From assembly GCA_036506275.1 (NCBI GenBank), contig DASXSB010000148.1:1-64000 (forward strand): 64,000 nt of DNA, given 5' to 3'. Positions 16,062 through 25,057 of the stretch are shown in pieces (position 1 is the first letter of the stretch; every line of letters begins with the position of its first letter). The notes under the pieces were generated by a model. That model had not been told where the DNA came from. It made no database searches and was given only the letters and a program-made list of their open reading frames with translations. Source of the DNA: DASXSB01 sp036506275. Lineage in GTDB: Bacteria > Methylomirabilota > Methylomirabilia > Rokubacteriales > CSP1-6. The translations under genes and the position numbers were made by a program.

Positions 16062-17288
16062 ATGGCCCTGAAGTTTCCGATCTTCATGGACGCGCAGTCG
16101 ACGACCCCCGTGGATCCGCGCGTCCTCGAGGCGATGGCCCCGTACTTCACGGAACGGTTCGGCCACCCCGCCAGCCGCAATCATCCGTTCGGCTGGGAGG
16201 CCGAGGCCGCCGTCGATCGCGCGCGGGAGGCGATCGCCAAGCTGATCGGCGCCCGCGATCCCAAGGAGATCGTCTTCACGTCGGGCGGCACGGAGTCCAT
16301 CAACCTCGCCCTCAAGGGCGCGGCCGAGATGTATCGCGAAAAGGGCAACCACATCGTCACCACCGTGATCGAGCAGCGCGCCGGCCTCGACGTGTGCAAG
16401 CGGCTCGAGCGCCAAGGCTACACGGTGACCTACGTGCCCGTGCAGCCGGATGGGCTCGTGGACGTGGAAGAGATCCGCAAGGCGATCACCGACAAGACCA
16501 TCCTCATCTCGGTCATGTTCGCCAACAACGAGGTGGGGACGATCCAGGACATCGCCGCCATCGGGCGCCTCGCCAAGGAGAAGGGGATCATCTTCCACAC
16601 CGACGCCACCCAGGCGTTCGGAAAGACGCCGATCAACGTCGACGCCATGGGCATCGATCTCCTGTCCGCGACCGCGCATCTCATCTATGGCCCCAAGGGC
16701 GTGGGCGCGCTGTACGTGCGGCGCAAGGGCCCGCGCGTGCGGCTGGCGCCGCTGATCGACGGCGGCGGCCACGAGCGCGGCATGCGGTCGGGCACGCTGC
16801 CGGTGCCGCTCATCGTGGGCTTCGGGAAGGCGACGGAGATCTGCGCGGAGGTGATGACGGAGGAGGGCGCCCGGCTCGCAAAGCTGCGGGACCGCCTCCA
16901 AGACATGATCCTGTCGAACGTCGACGAGGCGTACCTGAACGGCCATCCCGACCGGCGGCTGGCGCACAACCTGAACATCTCGTTCGCGTACGTCGAGGGT
17001 GAGTCGGTCCTCATGGGCCTGAACAAGGAGACGGCGCTCTCGTCGGGCTCGGCGTGCACGTCGGCCACGCTGGAGCCGTCGTACGTGATCGGAGCGCTGG
17101 GCGCCAGCGCCGAGCTCGCGCACTCGTCCATCCGCTTCAGCCTTCATCGGTTCACGACCGAGGAGGAGGTCGAGTACGTGGGGAAGCGCACCATCGACGT
17201 CATCAAGCGACTTCGAGATATGTCGCCTCTCTACGAGCTGGCGAAGGAAGGCGTGGATCTGAAGTCCATTCACTGGAAGGCCGAGTAA
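16062..17288 (+). CDS. iscS: IscS-like protein lacking the PLP-anchoring lysine
   Basis: The 408-residue protein aligns with IscS over its whole length, keeping the mobile-loop cysteine (SSGSACTS, Cys332), TSGGTES, the HTDATQ cofactor-contact segment, GHERGMRSGT and the IscU-docking tail (GVDLKSIHW). However, the motif that is SGHKIYGPKG in E. coli reads TAHLIYGPKG, so the Schiff-base lysine is Leu207 (codon CTC), and the catalytic TEHK histidine is Gln105 (IEQR). Normal cysteine desulfurase chemistry should be impossible or severely impaired. The frame is intact and codon use is normal. It lies between iscR and iscU; a complete paralogue is encoded at 22082-23239. A scaffold, regulatory or persulfide-acceptor role is inference. 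Confidence 0.85.
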   Translation: MALKFPIFMDAQSTTPVDPRVLEAMAPYFTERFGHPASRNHPFGWEAEAAVDRAREAIAKLIGARDPKEIVFTSGGTESINLALKGAAEMYREKGNHIVTTVIEQRAGLDVCKRLERQGYTVTYVPVQPDGLVDVEEIRKAITDKTILISVMFANNEVGTIQDIAAIGRLAKEKGIIFHTDATQAFGKTPINVDAMGIDLLSATAHLIYGPKGVGALYVRRKGPRVRLAPLIDGGGHERGMRSGTLPVPLIVGFGKATEICAEVMTEEGARLAKLRDRLQDMILSNVDEAYLNGHPDRRLAHNLNISFAYVEGESVLMGLNKETALSSGSACTSATLEPSYVIGALGASAELAHSSIRFSLHRFTTEEEVEYVGKRTIDVIKRLRDMSPLYELAKEGVDLKSIHWKAE

Positions 17289-17301
17289 GGGGGCGAGGGA
17301 C

Positions 17302-17712
17302 ATGGCATATAGCGACAAGGTCGTCGATCACTACAACAACCCGCGGAACGTCGGCTCCTTTCCGAAGGAGACCCCTGGGCTGGGGACTGGTCTCGTGGGC
17401 GCCCCGGAATGCGGGGACGTCATGAAGCTCCAGATCAAGGTCAACGTGGAGACGGGCGTGATCGAGGACGCCAAGTTCAAGACCTTCGGCTGCGGCAGCG
17501 CGATCGCGTCCTCGAGCCTGGCCACGGAGTGGCTGAAGGGCAAGAGCGTGGACGAGGCGGCCAAGATCAAGAACACGGACATCGTGAACGAGTTGAAGCT
17601 GCCGCCGGTCAAGATCCACTGCTCGGTGCTGGCGGAGGACGCGATCAAAGCGGCGCTGGCGGATTACCGTGAAAAGAACGCGGCGGCTCCCGCCGCGGCC
17701 GGAACCGAGTAG
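17302..17712 (+). CDS. iscU: Fe-S cluster scaffold IscU
   Basis: The 136-residue protein carries every key IscU feature: Cys37 and Asp39 (ECGDVMKL), Cys64 (FGCGSAIASS), the HscA-recognition motif LPPVK (100-104), and His106-Cys107 (KIHCSVL). It assembles [2Fe-2S] clusters from iron and persulfide sulfur and passes them on with HscA/HscB help. It lies 13 bp after the IscS-like gene. Because that IscS looks inactive, the sulfur source for this scaffold is an open question. Confidence 0.95.
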   Translation: MAYSDKVVDHYNNPRNVGSFPKETPGLGTGLVGAPECGDVMKLQIKVNVETGVIEDAKFKTFGCGSAIASSSLATEWLKGKSVDEAAKIKNTDIVNELKLPPVKIHCSVLAEDAIKAALADYREKNAAAPAAAGTE

Positions 17713-17731
17713 CGGCAGGGAGGAGAGAGCG

Positions 17732-18061
17732 ATGGCGGTGGCACTGTCGGAGGCGGCGACCAGGCAGGTGAAGGAGCTCAAGAAGGCGCAGAACCTGCCG
17801 GAGACCGTCTTCCTGCGCATGGGCGTGAAGGGCGGTGGATGCTCGGGGATGTCGTACGCCCTCGAGTTCGACTCCGAGATCGGTCCCCACGACAAGGAGT
17901 TCGAGATCGACGGGGTGAAGATCGTCGTCGACAAGAAGAGCTATCTCTACCTGAACGGCACCACCCTCGACTACGTGCAGCAGGGTCTGACGGGCGGCTT
18001 CACGTTCGTCAATCCCAACGCGAAGTCGAGCTGTGGGTGTGGAACCTCGTTCACGGCTTAG
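17732..18061 (+). CDS. iscA: A-type Fe-S carrier protein
   Basis: The 109-residue HesB/IscA-fold protein has the three conserved cysteines: Cys37 in GGGCSGMSY and the C-terminal CGC pair in SSCGCGTSF. A-type carriers bind Fe-S clusters or iron and deliver them to apo-enzymes. The ATG at 17732 has a GGGAGGAGAG ribosome site and lies 19 bp after iscU. A strong terminator follows, so it may be the last gene of a major iscRSUA transcript. Confidence 0.92.
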   Translation: MAVALSEAATRQVKELKKAQNLPETVFLRMGVKGGGCSGMSYALEFDSEIGPHDKEFEIDGVKIVVDKKSYLYLNGTTLDYVQQGLTGGFTFVNPNAKSSCGCGTSFTA

Positions 18062-18083
18062 CCGGGGCCTCTTCGCGGCGGTG

Positions 18084-18114
18084 AACGGGCCCGGCGGCGG
18101 GCCCGTTGTTTTTT
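18084..18114 (+). terminator. intrinsic terminator between iscA and hscB
   Basis: A perfect 10-bp stem (AACGGGCCCG at 18084-18093 pairing with CGGGCCCGTT at 18098-18107) with a 4-nt loop is followed by G and six T residues. This is a textbook intrinsic terminator inside the isc operon, which should lower expression of hscBA-fdx-iscX relative to iscRSUA. Confidence 0.85.
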
Positions 18115-18151
18115 CCGCGACCTCGCATGGGAATCGCGGATGAGGGAGGGG

Positions 18152-18716
18152 ATGAACTACTTCGAGGTCTTCGGGCTGGAGCGACGGCTCGGCATCGACG
18201 TGGCCGCGCTGCAACAGCGGTTCTACGAGCTGTCACGCCGTCACCATCCCGATTTCCACCAGACGGCCGCGCCCGCCGAGCAGGCGAAGGCGTTGGAGGC
18301 GTCCGCCCTCGTCAACGCCGCCTATCGCACGCTGCGCGACCCCCTCGCGCGCATCGACTATCTGGTGCGCCTCGAGGAAGGCCGGGAGACACGCGAGGGC
18401 GCCGACGTGAAGCCGAAGGCGCCGGCGGAGCTGCTCGCGGAGATGTTCGAGATCCAGGAATCGCTGCAGGAGGCGAAGACGGGCGCCGTGGACGCCGACG
18501 CGCGGGCCGCGCTGGCGGCGCAGCGCGATCGGCTGCGCGCGCGCCAGCGCGACGAGGAGGCGCGCCTCACGGGCGCCCTCAGTGCCGCCTGGGATGCGGC
18601 GCCGCCCGCCGATCGCCCCCGACTCCTCGCCGCCTTCAAGGACGGACTGGCCACCCGCGCCTATCTCCGCACGGTCATCGACGACCTCGACGCCGTGCTC
18701 GACGGGCAGGAGACGC

Positions 18717-18739
<23 letters not shown>
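18152..18739 (+). CDS. hscB: J-type co-chaperone HscB
   Basis: The 195-residue protein has an N-terminal J domain with the HPD motif (RRHHPDFHQ) and a C-terminal helical region like HscB. It brings IscU to HscA and stimulates its ATPase. The ATG at 18152 gives the conserved MNYFEVFGL opening; an in-frame ATG at 18140 is possible. GGAGGG stands immediately upstream. The end overlaps hscA by 23 bp. Confidence 0.9.
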
Positions 18740-20569
<1,830 letters not shown>

Positions 20570-20570
<1 letters not shown>

Positions 20571-20893
20571 TGGCGATCCATCGTGTCACGTTCCTGCCCG
20601 CCAACCGGACGGTGGAGGTCGACGACGCCAAGTACCCGCTCGCCGATCACGGCAAGCCGGGCTCGCTCCTCGATATCGCGCTCGCCAACGACATCGAGCT
20701 CGAGCACAACTGCGGGGGCAGCTGCGCGTGCACGACCTGCCACGTCGTCGTCCGCGAGGGCGAGGAGAATCTCTCCGAGATGCAGGAAGACGAGGAGGAT
20801 CGCCTCGACACCGCGGAAGGCCTCACCATCCACTCCCGCCTCGGCTGCCAGGCGGTGGTGCGGGGCGACGTCGTGGTGGAGGTGCCCAAGTGA
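20570..20893 (+). CDS. fdx: ISC-type [2Fe-2S] ferredoxin
   Basis: The 107-residue adrenodoxin-like ferredoxin has the cluster ligands in CGGSCACTTC (C-x5-C-x2-C) and a fourth cysteine in RLGCQAV. In ISC systems it supplies electrons for persulfide reduction and cluster coupling. Its ATG overlaps the hscA stop by one base (TGATG), showing translational coupling. Confidence 0.93.
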
Positions 20894-21105
20894 GCTCGCG
20901 CGCGCTCACCTGGCGCGACGCCGAGGACATCGGCATCGCCCTCAGCGAGCGGTTTCCGGACACGGACCCGCTCACCGTTCGCTTCACCGACCTCCATCGC
21001 TTGGTCACGGAGTTGCCGGGATTCAAGGACGAGCCCAAGGCCTCGAACGAGAACCTGCTGGAGGCGATCCAGATGGCGTGGCTGAATGAGTACCGTGATC
21101 GCTGA
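20890..21105 (+). CDS. iscX: IscX (YfhJ) ISC accessory protein
   Basis: The 71-residue protein has the IscX pattern, including TWRDAEDIG, DPLTVRFTDLH and ASNENLLEAIQMAWLNE. In E. coli IscX binds IscS and tunes cluster assembly with iron. The GTG start overlaps the fdx stop (GTGA), and the gene ends 7 bp before a convergent DsrH-like gene. It interacts with IscS in characterised systems, which matters here because the local IscS lacks its catalytic lysine. Confidence 0.9.
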   Translation: MSSRALTWRDAEDIGIALSERFPDTDPLTVRFTDLHRLVTELPGFKDEPKASNENLLEAIQMAWLNEYRDR

Positions 21106-21112
21106 CGTGCGC

Positions 21113-21337
21113 CTACCAGGCGATGACCTGCTCGGCCGCGAACACGAGCCGGAGCAGCTCGGGATACGAGAGGTCCCGGCTGACGTGGCGGACGGTCACG
21201 GCGGCGGGAAGACCGGCGGGATCCCCGGCGCCCTCGAGCACGGCCACCGTGACGACGTCGCCGCGCGCGACCTGATCCGCGATCACGAAGCGCGCGAGCG
21301 GCGCCTCGTCCTTCACGAGGTGGAGGATGGCCGACAT
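21113..21337 (-). CDS. DsrH/TusB-like small protein
   Basis: A 74-residue product, the third gene of a minus-strand DsrE-fold trio. It is short for TusB (about 95 residues), but shares the opening ILHLV, a central VTVRHVSRDL segment and a terminal tryptophan (QVIAW), like the MAW end of E. coli TusB. Its ATG overlaps the stop of the DsrF-like gene by one base. In TusBCD or DsrEFH this subunit completes the heterohexamer. The assignment rests mainly on context. Confidence 0.5.
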   Translation of the reverse strand: MSAILHLVKDEAPLARFVIADQVARGDVVTVAVLEGAGDPAGLPAAVTVRHVSRDLSYPELLRLVFAAEQVIAW

Positions 21338-21714
21338 CAGAAGACCAGCACGCGCCGGCTGGCCGTGATCAGCTCGGCGATGCGGGAGCGGCTGACCGGC
21401 ACCACCGGATGGCTCTCGGCGTTCCAGTCGGGGTCCGCGGGGAGCGCGGCCTCTTCGATGTGGAAGGGGACTTCGAGCCGACGCAGCGTCGCCCGGAACT
21501 TCTCGATGTCGTCGCCGTCCACCAGCTCGTCGGTGTCGGCATCGAGCAGGTGCACGGCCGGGCCCGTGAGGACGAACGTCACGTCGTTCTCGCCGGACAC
21601 GATGCCGACGCCGATCCGCATCGCCTCGAAGGCGCGCCCGGACCGGCGCGGATCGACGCCGATGACGACGAGGACGGGCTCGTCGGTGCCGGCGCGGCGC
21701 GGCCCCGCTCCCAC
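21337..21714 (-). CDS. DsrF/TusC-like protein
   Basis: The 125-residue protein resembles TusC/DsrF in layout: LVVIGVDP, a helix, VTFVLTGPAVHLLD, a DIEKFRATLRRLEV helix and the terminal RVLVF strand. It lacks cysteine, as DsrF/TusC need not carry the sulfur. The start is GTG, 1 bp after the DsrE-like gene stops. It would be the middle subunit of a DsrEFH-type sulfur-relay complex. Confidence 0.55.
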   Translation of the reverse strand: MGAGPRRAGTDEPVLVVIGVDPRRSGRAFEAMRIGVGIVSGENDVTFVLTGPAVHLLDADTDELVDGDDIEKFRATLRRLEVPFHIEEAALPADPDWNAESHPVVPVSRSRIAELITASRRVLVF

Positions 21715-21715
21715 G

Positions 21716-22039
21716 TCAGTTCAGCGCGACGAAGCGGTCGGTGCCGTTGATGAGATCGGTCAGCACCACGAGGCCGCAATACGTCACGCCCGCCGCCTCG
21801 CGGAGGGGGATCGCGCGCTTCTGGCACCCGTAGGCGCATACGAAGACACGCGCGCCGCGGGCCGGCAGCGCCGCCACGCGCGGATCGTCGAGCGCCTTCA
21901 CGCCGTCGTCGATCAGATAGAGGTAAAGATCGACGTCGCCGGCAAGGGCGGCGTCGGCGAGGCCGGCCGCGGTACGAAGATTCGGATGCTCGGGCCCGGT
22001 GGAGAGCAGCAGGCCAAGCTTCTTGCGGGCGCGCTCCAT
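21716..22039 (-). CDS. DsrE/TusD-like sulfur-relay protein
   Basis: The 107-residue DsrE-fold protein has the family pattern LLLSTGPEHP, DLYLYLIDDGV and ARVFVCAYGCQKR, with Cys67 and Cys72 near the place of the persulfide-carrying cysteine of TusD/DsrE. A third Cys lies in VTYCGL. The ATG at 22039 is divergent from the second cysteine desulfurase 42 bp away, so the two may share a control region. It heads the DsrE-F-H order. A role in receiving sulfur from the neighbouring desulfurase is inference. Confidence 0.65.
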   Translation of the reverse strand: MERARKKLGLLLSTGPEHPNLRTAAGLADAALAGDVDLYLYLIDDGVKALDDPRVAALPARGARVFVCAYGCQKRAIPLREAAGVTYCGLVVLTDLINGTDRFVALN

Positions 22040-22081
22040 GGGGAGCCGAGCGTAGCATCGTAAAAAAAGGAGAGCAACCGC

Positions 22082-23239
22082 ATGAGTCGCCGAGTCTACC
22101 TCGATCACAACGCATCGACGCCCGTGCACCCGGAAGTGGTGGCGGCGATGCTGCCGTATTTCGGCGAGGTGTACGGCAATCCCTCCAGCGTGCACGCCTT
22201 CGGGCGCGAGGCGAGGGAGGCCCTCGACACCGCGCGCGAGCGCCTGGCCGGGTTCCTGAGCGTGCGTCCCGACGAGGTGGTGTTCCTTTCTGGAGGCACC
22301 GAGGCCGACAACTTCGCGGTGAAGGGGCTCGCCCTCGCGCGTGACCGTGGTCACGTCATCACCTCGCGCATCGAGCACCACGCCGTCCTCCGCAGCTGCC
22401 AGTGGCTGGAGAGCCGCGGCTACGACGTCACCTATCTCCCCGTGGACGGCCATGGCATGGTCGATCCCGAGGACGTCCGGCGCGCCATCCGGCCCGACAC
22501 CATCGCGGTCACCATCATGCACGCCAACAGCGAGGTGGGGACGATCCAGCCCATCGCGGCCATCGGCGCCGTCACGCGCGAGCGCGGCGTCGCCCTTCAC
22601 GTCGACGCCGTGCAGACCTTCGGCAAGGTGCCGCTCGACGTCCGCGGGTGGGGGATCGACGTGCTGTCCTGCTCGTCGCACAAGATCTACGGTCCCAAGG
22701 GCGTGGCCGCGGCCTGGGTGCGCAAGGGCACCAAGATGGTGGCCACGCAGCACGGCGGCGAGCACGAGCGGCGCCGGCGGGCGGGGACCGAGAACGTGCC
22801 CGGCATCGTCGGCTTCGGCAAGGCCGTGGAGGTGCGCGCGCGCGACATGGCGGACGAGGCCGTGCGCGTGACCGCGCTGCGCGACCGCTTGGGGCGTGGA
22901 CTGGAGGAGCGGGTGCCGGACGTGCGTCTGAACGGCCATCCCGTACACCGGCTGCCCGGGACCGCGAACGTCAGCTTCCGGAACGTGGAGTCGGAGTCGA
23001 TCGTGCTCGGCCTCGACCTCCGCGGCATCGGGGTGTCGGCGGGCTCCGCCTGCACGTCCGGCAGCGTGGAACCGTCCTACGTCCTCGTCGCCATGGGGGT
23101 GCCACTCGACTGGGCGATGGGCGCCGTGCGCTGCTCGCTCGGCCGCAGCACCACCGCGGAAGACATCGACTACGTGATCGACTGCGTGGAGCCCCTCGTG
23201 CGCAAGCTGCGGGAGGCGTCGCCGGTGTCGGTGGGATGA
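22082..23239 (+). CDS. second cysteine desulfurase (NifS/IscS type), catalytically complete
   Basis: The 385-residue PLP enzyme has all residues missing from the upstream paralogue: the Schiff-base Lys201 (SSHKIYGPKG), His99 (IEHH) and the persulfide Cys324 (AGSACTSG). It should convert cysteine to alanine and enzyme-bound persulfide. It lacks the GVDLxSIxW C-terminal tail that docks IscU in IscS, and it has RRAGTEN as in NifS-type enzymes. It is preceded by AAGGAGAG and is coupled to an IscU-like gene by an ATGA overlap. It probably supplies sulfur for both clusters. Confidence 0.9.
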   Translation: MSRRVYLDHNASTPVHPEVVAAMLPYFGEVYGNPSSVHAFGREAREALDTARERLAGFLSVRPDEVVFLSGGTEADNFAVKGLALARDRGHVITSRIEHHAVLRSCQWLESRGYDVTYLPVDGHGMVDPEDVRRAIRPDTIAVTIMHANSEVGTIQPIAAIGAVTRERGVALHVDAVQTFGKVPLDVRGWGIDVLSCSSHKIYGPKGVAAAWVRKGTKMVATQHGGEHERRRRAGTENVPGIVGFGKAVEVRARDMADEAVRVTALRDRLGRGLEERVPDVRLNGHPVHRLPGTANVSFRNVESESIVLGLDLRGIGVSAGSACTSGSVEPSYVLVAMGVPLDWAMGAVRCSLGRSTTAEDIDYVIDCVEPLVRKLREASPVSVG

Positions 23240-23613
23240 GATACAGCGCGATCCTGCTCGATCATTTCATGCGCCCGCGCAACGCGGGGCTCATGCAACG
23301 CCCGGACGGCGTCGGCGAGGGTGAGTACGACGGCTGCGGCGATCTCGCGCGGTTCTTCCTGCGCGTGCGCGAGGGGCGCGCGAGCGAGGTGCGCTTCCAG
23401 ACCTACGGCTGCGGCCCCACCATCGCCGCCGCCAGCGCCGCGAGCGAGCTCGCGCAAGGGCGCGCGGTGGACGCGCTCACGCGCCTCCAGGCGGACGAGA
23501 TCGAGGCGGCGCTCGACGGGCTCCCCGACGATCGCAAGCACGCGGCGGGGGTGGTCGCGGATGCGGTGCGGGCGGCGGCGCTCGACTACCTCCGGCGGTC
23601 GCGCGATGTTTGA
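23236..23613 (+). CDS. IscU/NifU-N-like scaffold lacking the third cysteine
   Basis: The 125-residue protein has two of the three scaffold cysteines, Cys34 (DGCGD) and Cys59 (YGCGPT), and the Asp36 position. The usual HC pair appears as His102-Ala103 (RKHAAGVV), so the third cysteine is absent, and there is no LPPVK motif (LPDDRK instead). It is translationally coupled to the second desulfurase and is likely its dedicated partner. It may transfer sulfur or iron rather than hold a stable cluster. Confidence 0.8.
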   Translation: MRYSAILLDHFMRPRNAGLMQRPDGVGEGEYDGCGDLARFFLRVREGRASEVRFQTYGCGPTIAAASAASELAQGRAVDALTRLQADEIEAALDGLPDDRKHAAGVVADAVRAAALDYLRRSRDV

Positions 23614-24289
23614 CGCTCTCCGGCGCGACATCCGCACCGTCCGGGAACGGGATCCCGCCGCCCGCTCGACGCTCGAGATCCTCTTCTGCTACCCCGGCGT
23701 GCACGCGCTTGCGTTCCATCGCCTCGCCCATCGTCTGTGGCGGGCGGGCTGGCTGACGACGGCGCGCTTCGTGTCTCACGTCGGCCGCTTCGCCACCGGG
23801 ATCGAGATCCATCCCGCCGCGCGCCTGGGACCGGGACTCTTCATCGACCACGGCATGGGGGTGGTGATCGGAGAGACGGCGGAGGTCGGTGAGAACGTCA
23901 CGCTGCTGCAGGGCGTGACCCTCGGCGGCACCAGCCTCAAGCGCGAGAAGCGCCATCCCACCCTCGGCGACAACGTGGTGGTGGGCGCCGGCGCCAAGGT
24001 CATCGGCGCCTTCCGCATCGGCGACAACAGCCGCATCGGTGCCGGCTCCGTGGTCGTGCGCGAGGTGCCGCCCAACTCCGTTGTCGTCGGTGTTCCGGGC
24101 CGGGTAACATACAAGGACGGCCAGCGGGTGGCGGACGGCATCGATCTCAACCAGACCGACCTCCCGGACCCCGTGAGCAGGACGCTCGAGCAGCTGATGG
24201 AGCGGATCCGCGCGCTGGAGGCGGAAATACAGTCCCTCCGCAAGGCGGTGGCCGACGACGCCGATCGAGTCAAGGAGGAGCGAGGGTGA
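23606..24289 (+). CDS. cysE: serine O-acetyltransferase
   Basis: The 227-residue protein is of the short CysE/EpsC type: an N-terminal helical part followed by a left-handed beta-helix with IHPAARLG, DHGMGVVIGET (catalytic His82) and LGGTSLKREKRHPT. It makes O-acetylserine, the precursor of cysteine. The start overlaps the IscU-like gene by 8 bp. Placed next to a desulfurase that consumes cysteine, it couples substrate supply to sulfur mobilisation. The C-terminal 35 residues are coiled-coil-like. Confidence 0.9.
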   Translation: MFDALRRDIRTVRERDPAARSTLEILFCYPGVHALAFHRLAHRLWRAGWLTTARFVSHVGRFATGIEIHPAARLGPGLFIDHGMGVVIGETAEVGENVTLLQGVTLGGTSLKREKRHPTLGDNVVVGAGAKVIGAFRIGDNSRIGAGSVVVREVPPNSVVVGVPGRVTYKDGQRVADGIDLNQTDLPDPVSRTLEQLMERIRALEAEIQSLRKAVADDADRVKEERG

Positions 24290-24468
24290 ACCCGAAAGAC
24301 GTCCTCAGCCTGAAGGAAGCGTCCACGTATCTCGCCATCGAGGAGGCCGCCCTCGTGCGCCTCGCGAACGAGCGCCGGATCCCGTCCCTCCAGCTGAACG
24401 GCGACTGGGTATTCAGCAAGAAGTCCATCGACAAGTGGCGGAGCCAGCAGCCCCCGGCCCGCGCTTAG
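24286..24468 (+). CDS. small excisionase-type HTH DNA-binding protein
   Basis: The 60-residue protein is a single MerR/excisionase-like winged HTH: LSLKEASTYLAIEE, then RRIPSLQLNGDWVFSKKSIDKW. A strong AAGGAGG (24272-24278) precedes a GTG start that overlaps the cysE stop by 3 bases. No phage or integrase gene is near, so it is more likely a local regulator or structural DNA-binding protein of the sulfur gene set than a true excisionase. Confidence 0.75.
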   Translation: MNPKDVLSLKEASTYLAIEEAALVRLANERRIPSLQLNGDWVFSKKSIDKWRSQQPPARA

Positions 24469-24483
24469 TCGCCCTTCGCCCTC

Positions 24484-25047
24484 GTGCCCGACCGCGCCGC
24501 CGCCTGGTCCATCCTCACCGACTTCACCCGTAGCGACAGCCTTCGCAAGCACGGCCGCGCCGTGGAGGCGTCCATGCGCGCCTACGCCCGTCAGTACGGC
24601 GAGGACGTGGAGGCGTGGGGCATGGCGGGCCTCCTGCACGACTTCGACTACGAGATGCATCCGACGGCGCCGCGCCATCCCCTCAAGGGCGCCGAAATCC
24701 TCACCGCGCGCGGAGTGGCGCCCGTCGTCGTGTACGCGATCCTCGCTCATGCCGATTACTCCGGCATGCCGCGCCTGTCCCGGCTCGACCGCGCGCTCTA
24801 CGCGTGCGACGAGCTCACCGGCTTCGTCCACGCCTGCGCGCTCGTGCGTCCCGGCCGCGTCATCGCCGGGCTCGAGCCGCCCTCGGTCCGGAAGAAGCTG
24901 CGCGACAAGGCGTTCGCGCGGACGGTGAACCGCGACGACGTCCACCGCGGCGCCGTCGAGCTCGGCGTCGACCTCGATCAGCACATCGCGTTCGTGATCG
25001 CCGCCCTCGTCGACGTCGCCCCCGATATCGGCCTCGCCCGCGCGTGA
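24484..25047 (+). CDS. HD-domain phosphohydrolase
   Basis: The 187-residue HD superfamily protein has metal-binding residues His23, His52-Asp53 (LLHDFDYE) and Asp109 (YACDEL). Such proteins hydrolyse phosphate esters of nucleotides or related compounds; the substrate cannot be told. The start is a GTG with no clear ribosome site. It lies upstream of the DNA polymerase IV gene by 10 bp. Confidence 0.75.
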   Translation: MPDRAAAWSILTDFTRSDSLRKHGRAVEASMRAYARQYGEDVEAWGMAGLLHDFDYEMHPTAPRHPLKGAEILTARGVAPVVVYAILAHADYSGMPRLSRLDRALYACDELTGFVHACALVRPGRVIAGLEPPSVRKKLRDKAFARTVNRDDVHRGAVELGVDLDQHIAFVIAALVDVAPDIGLARA

Positions 25048-25057
25048 CGGAGCCGGC

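Noticed and set aside
16671..16690. Possibility that Leu207 in IscS is a single sequencing error
   Set aside because: Lys codons differ from CTC at two or more bases, the frame is intact and a second catalytic residue (His to Gln) has also changed.
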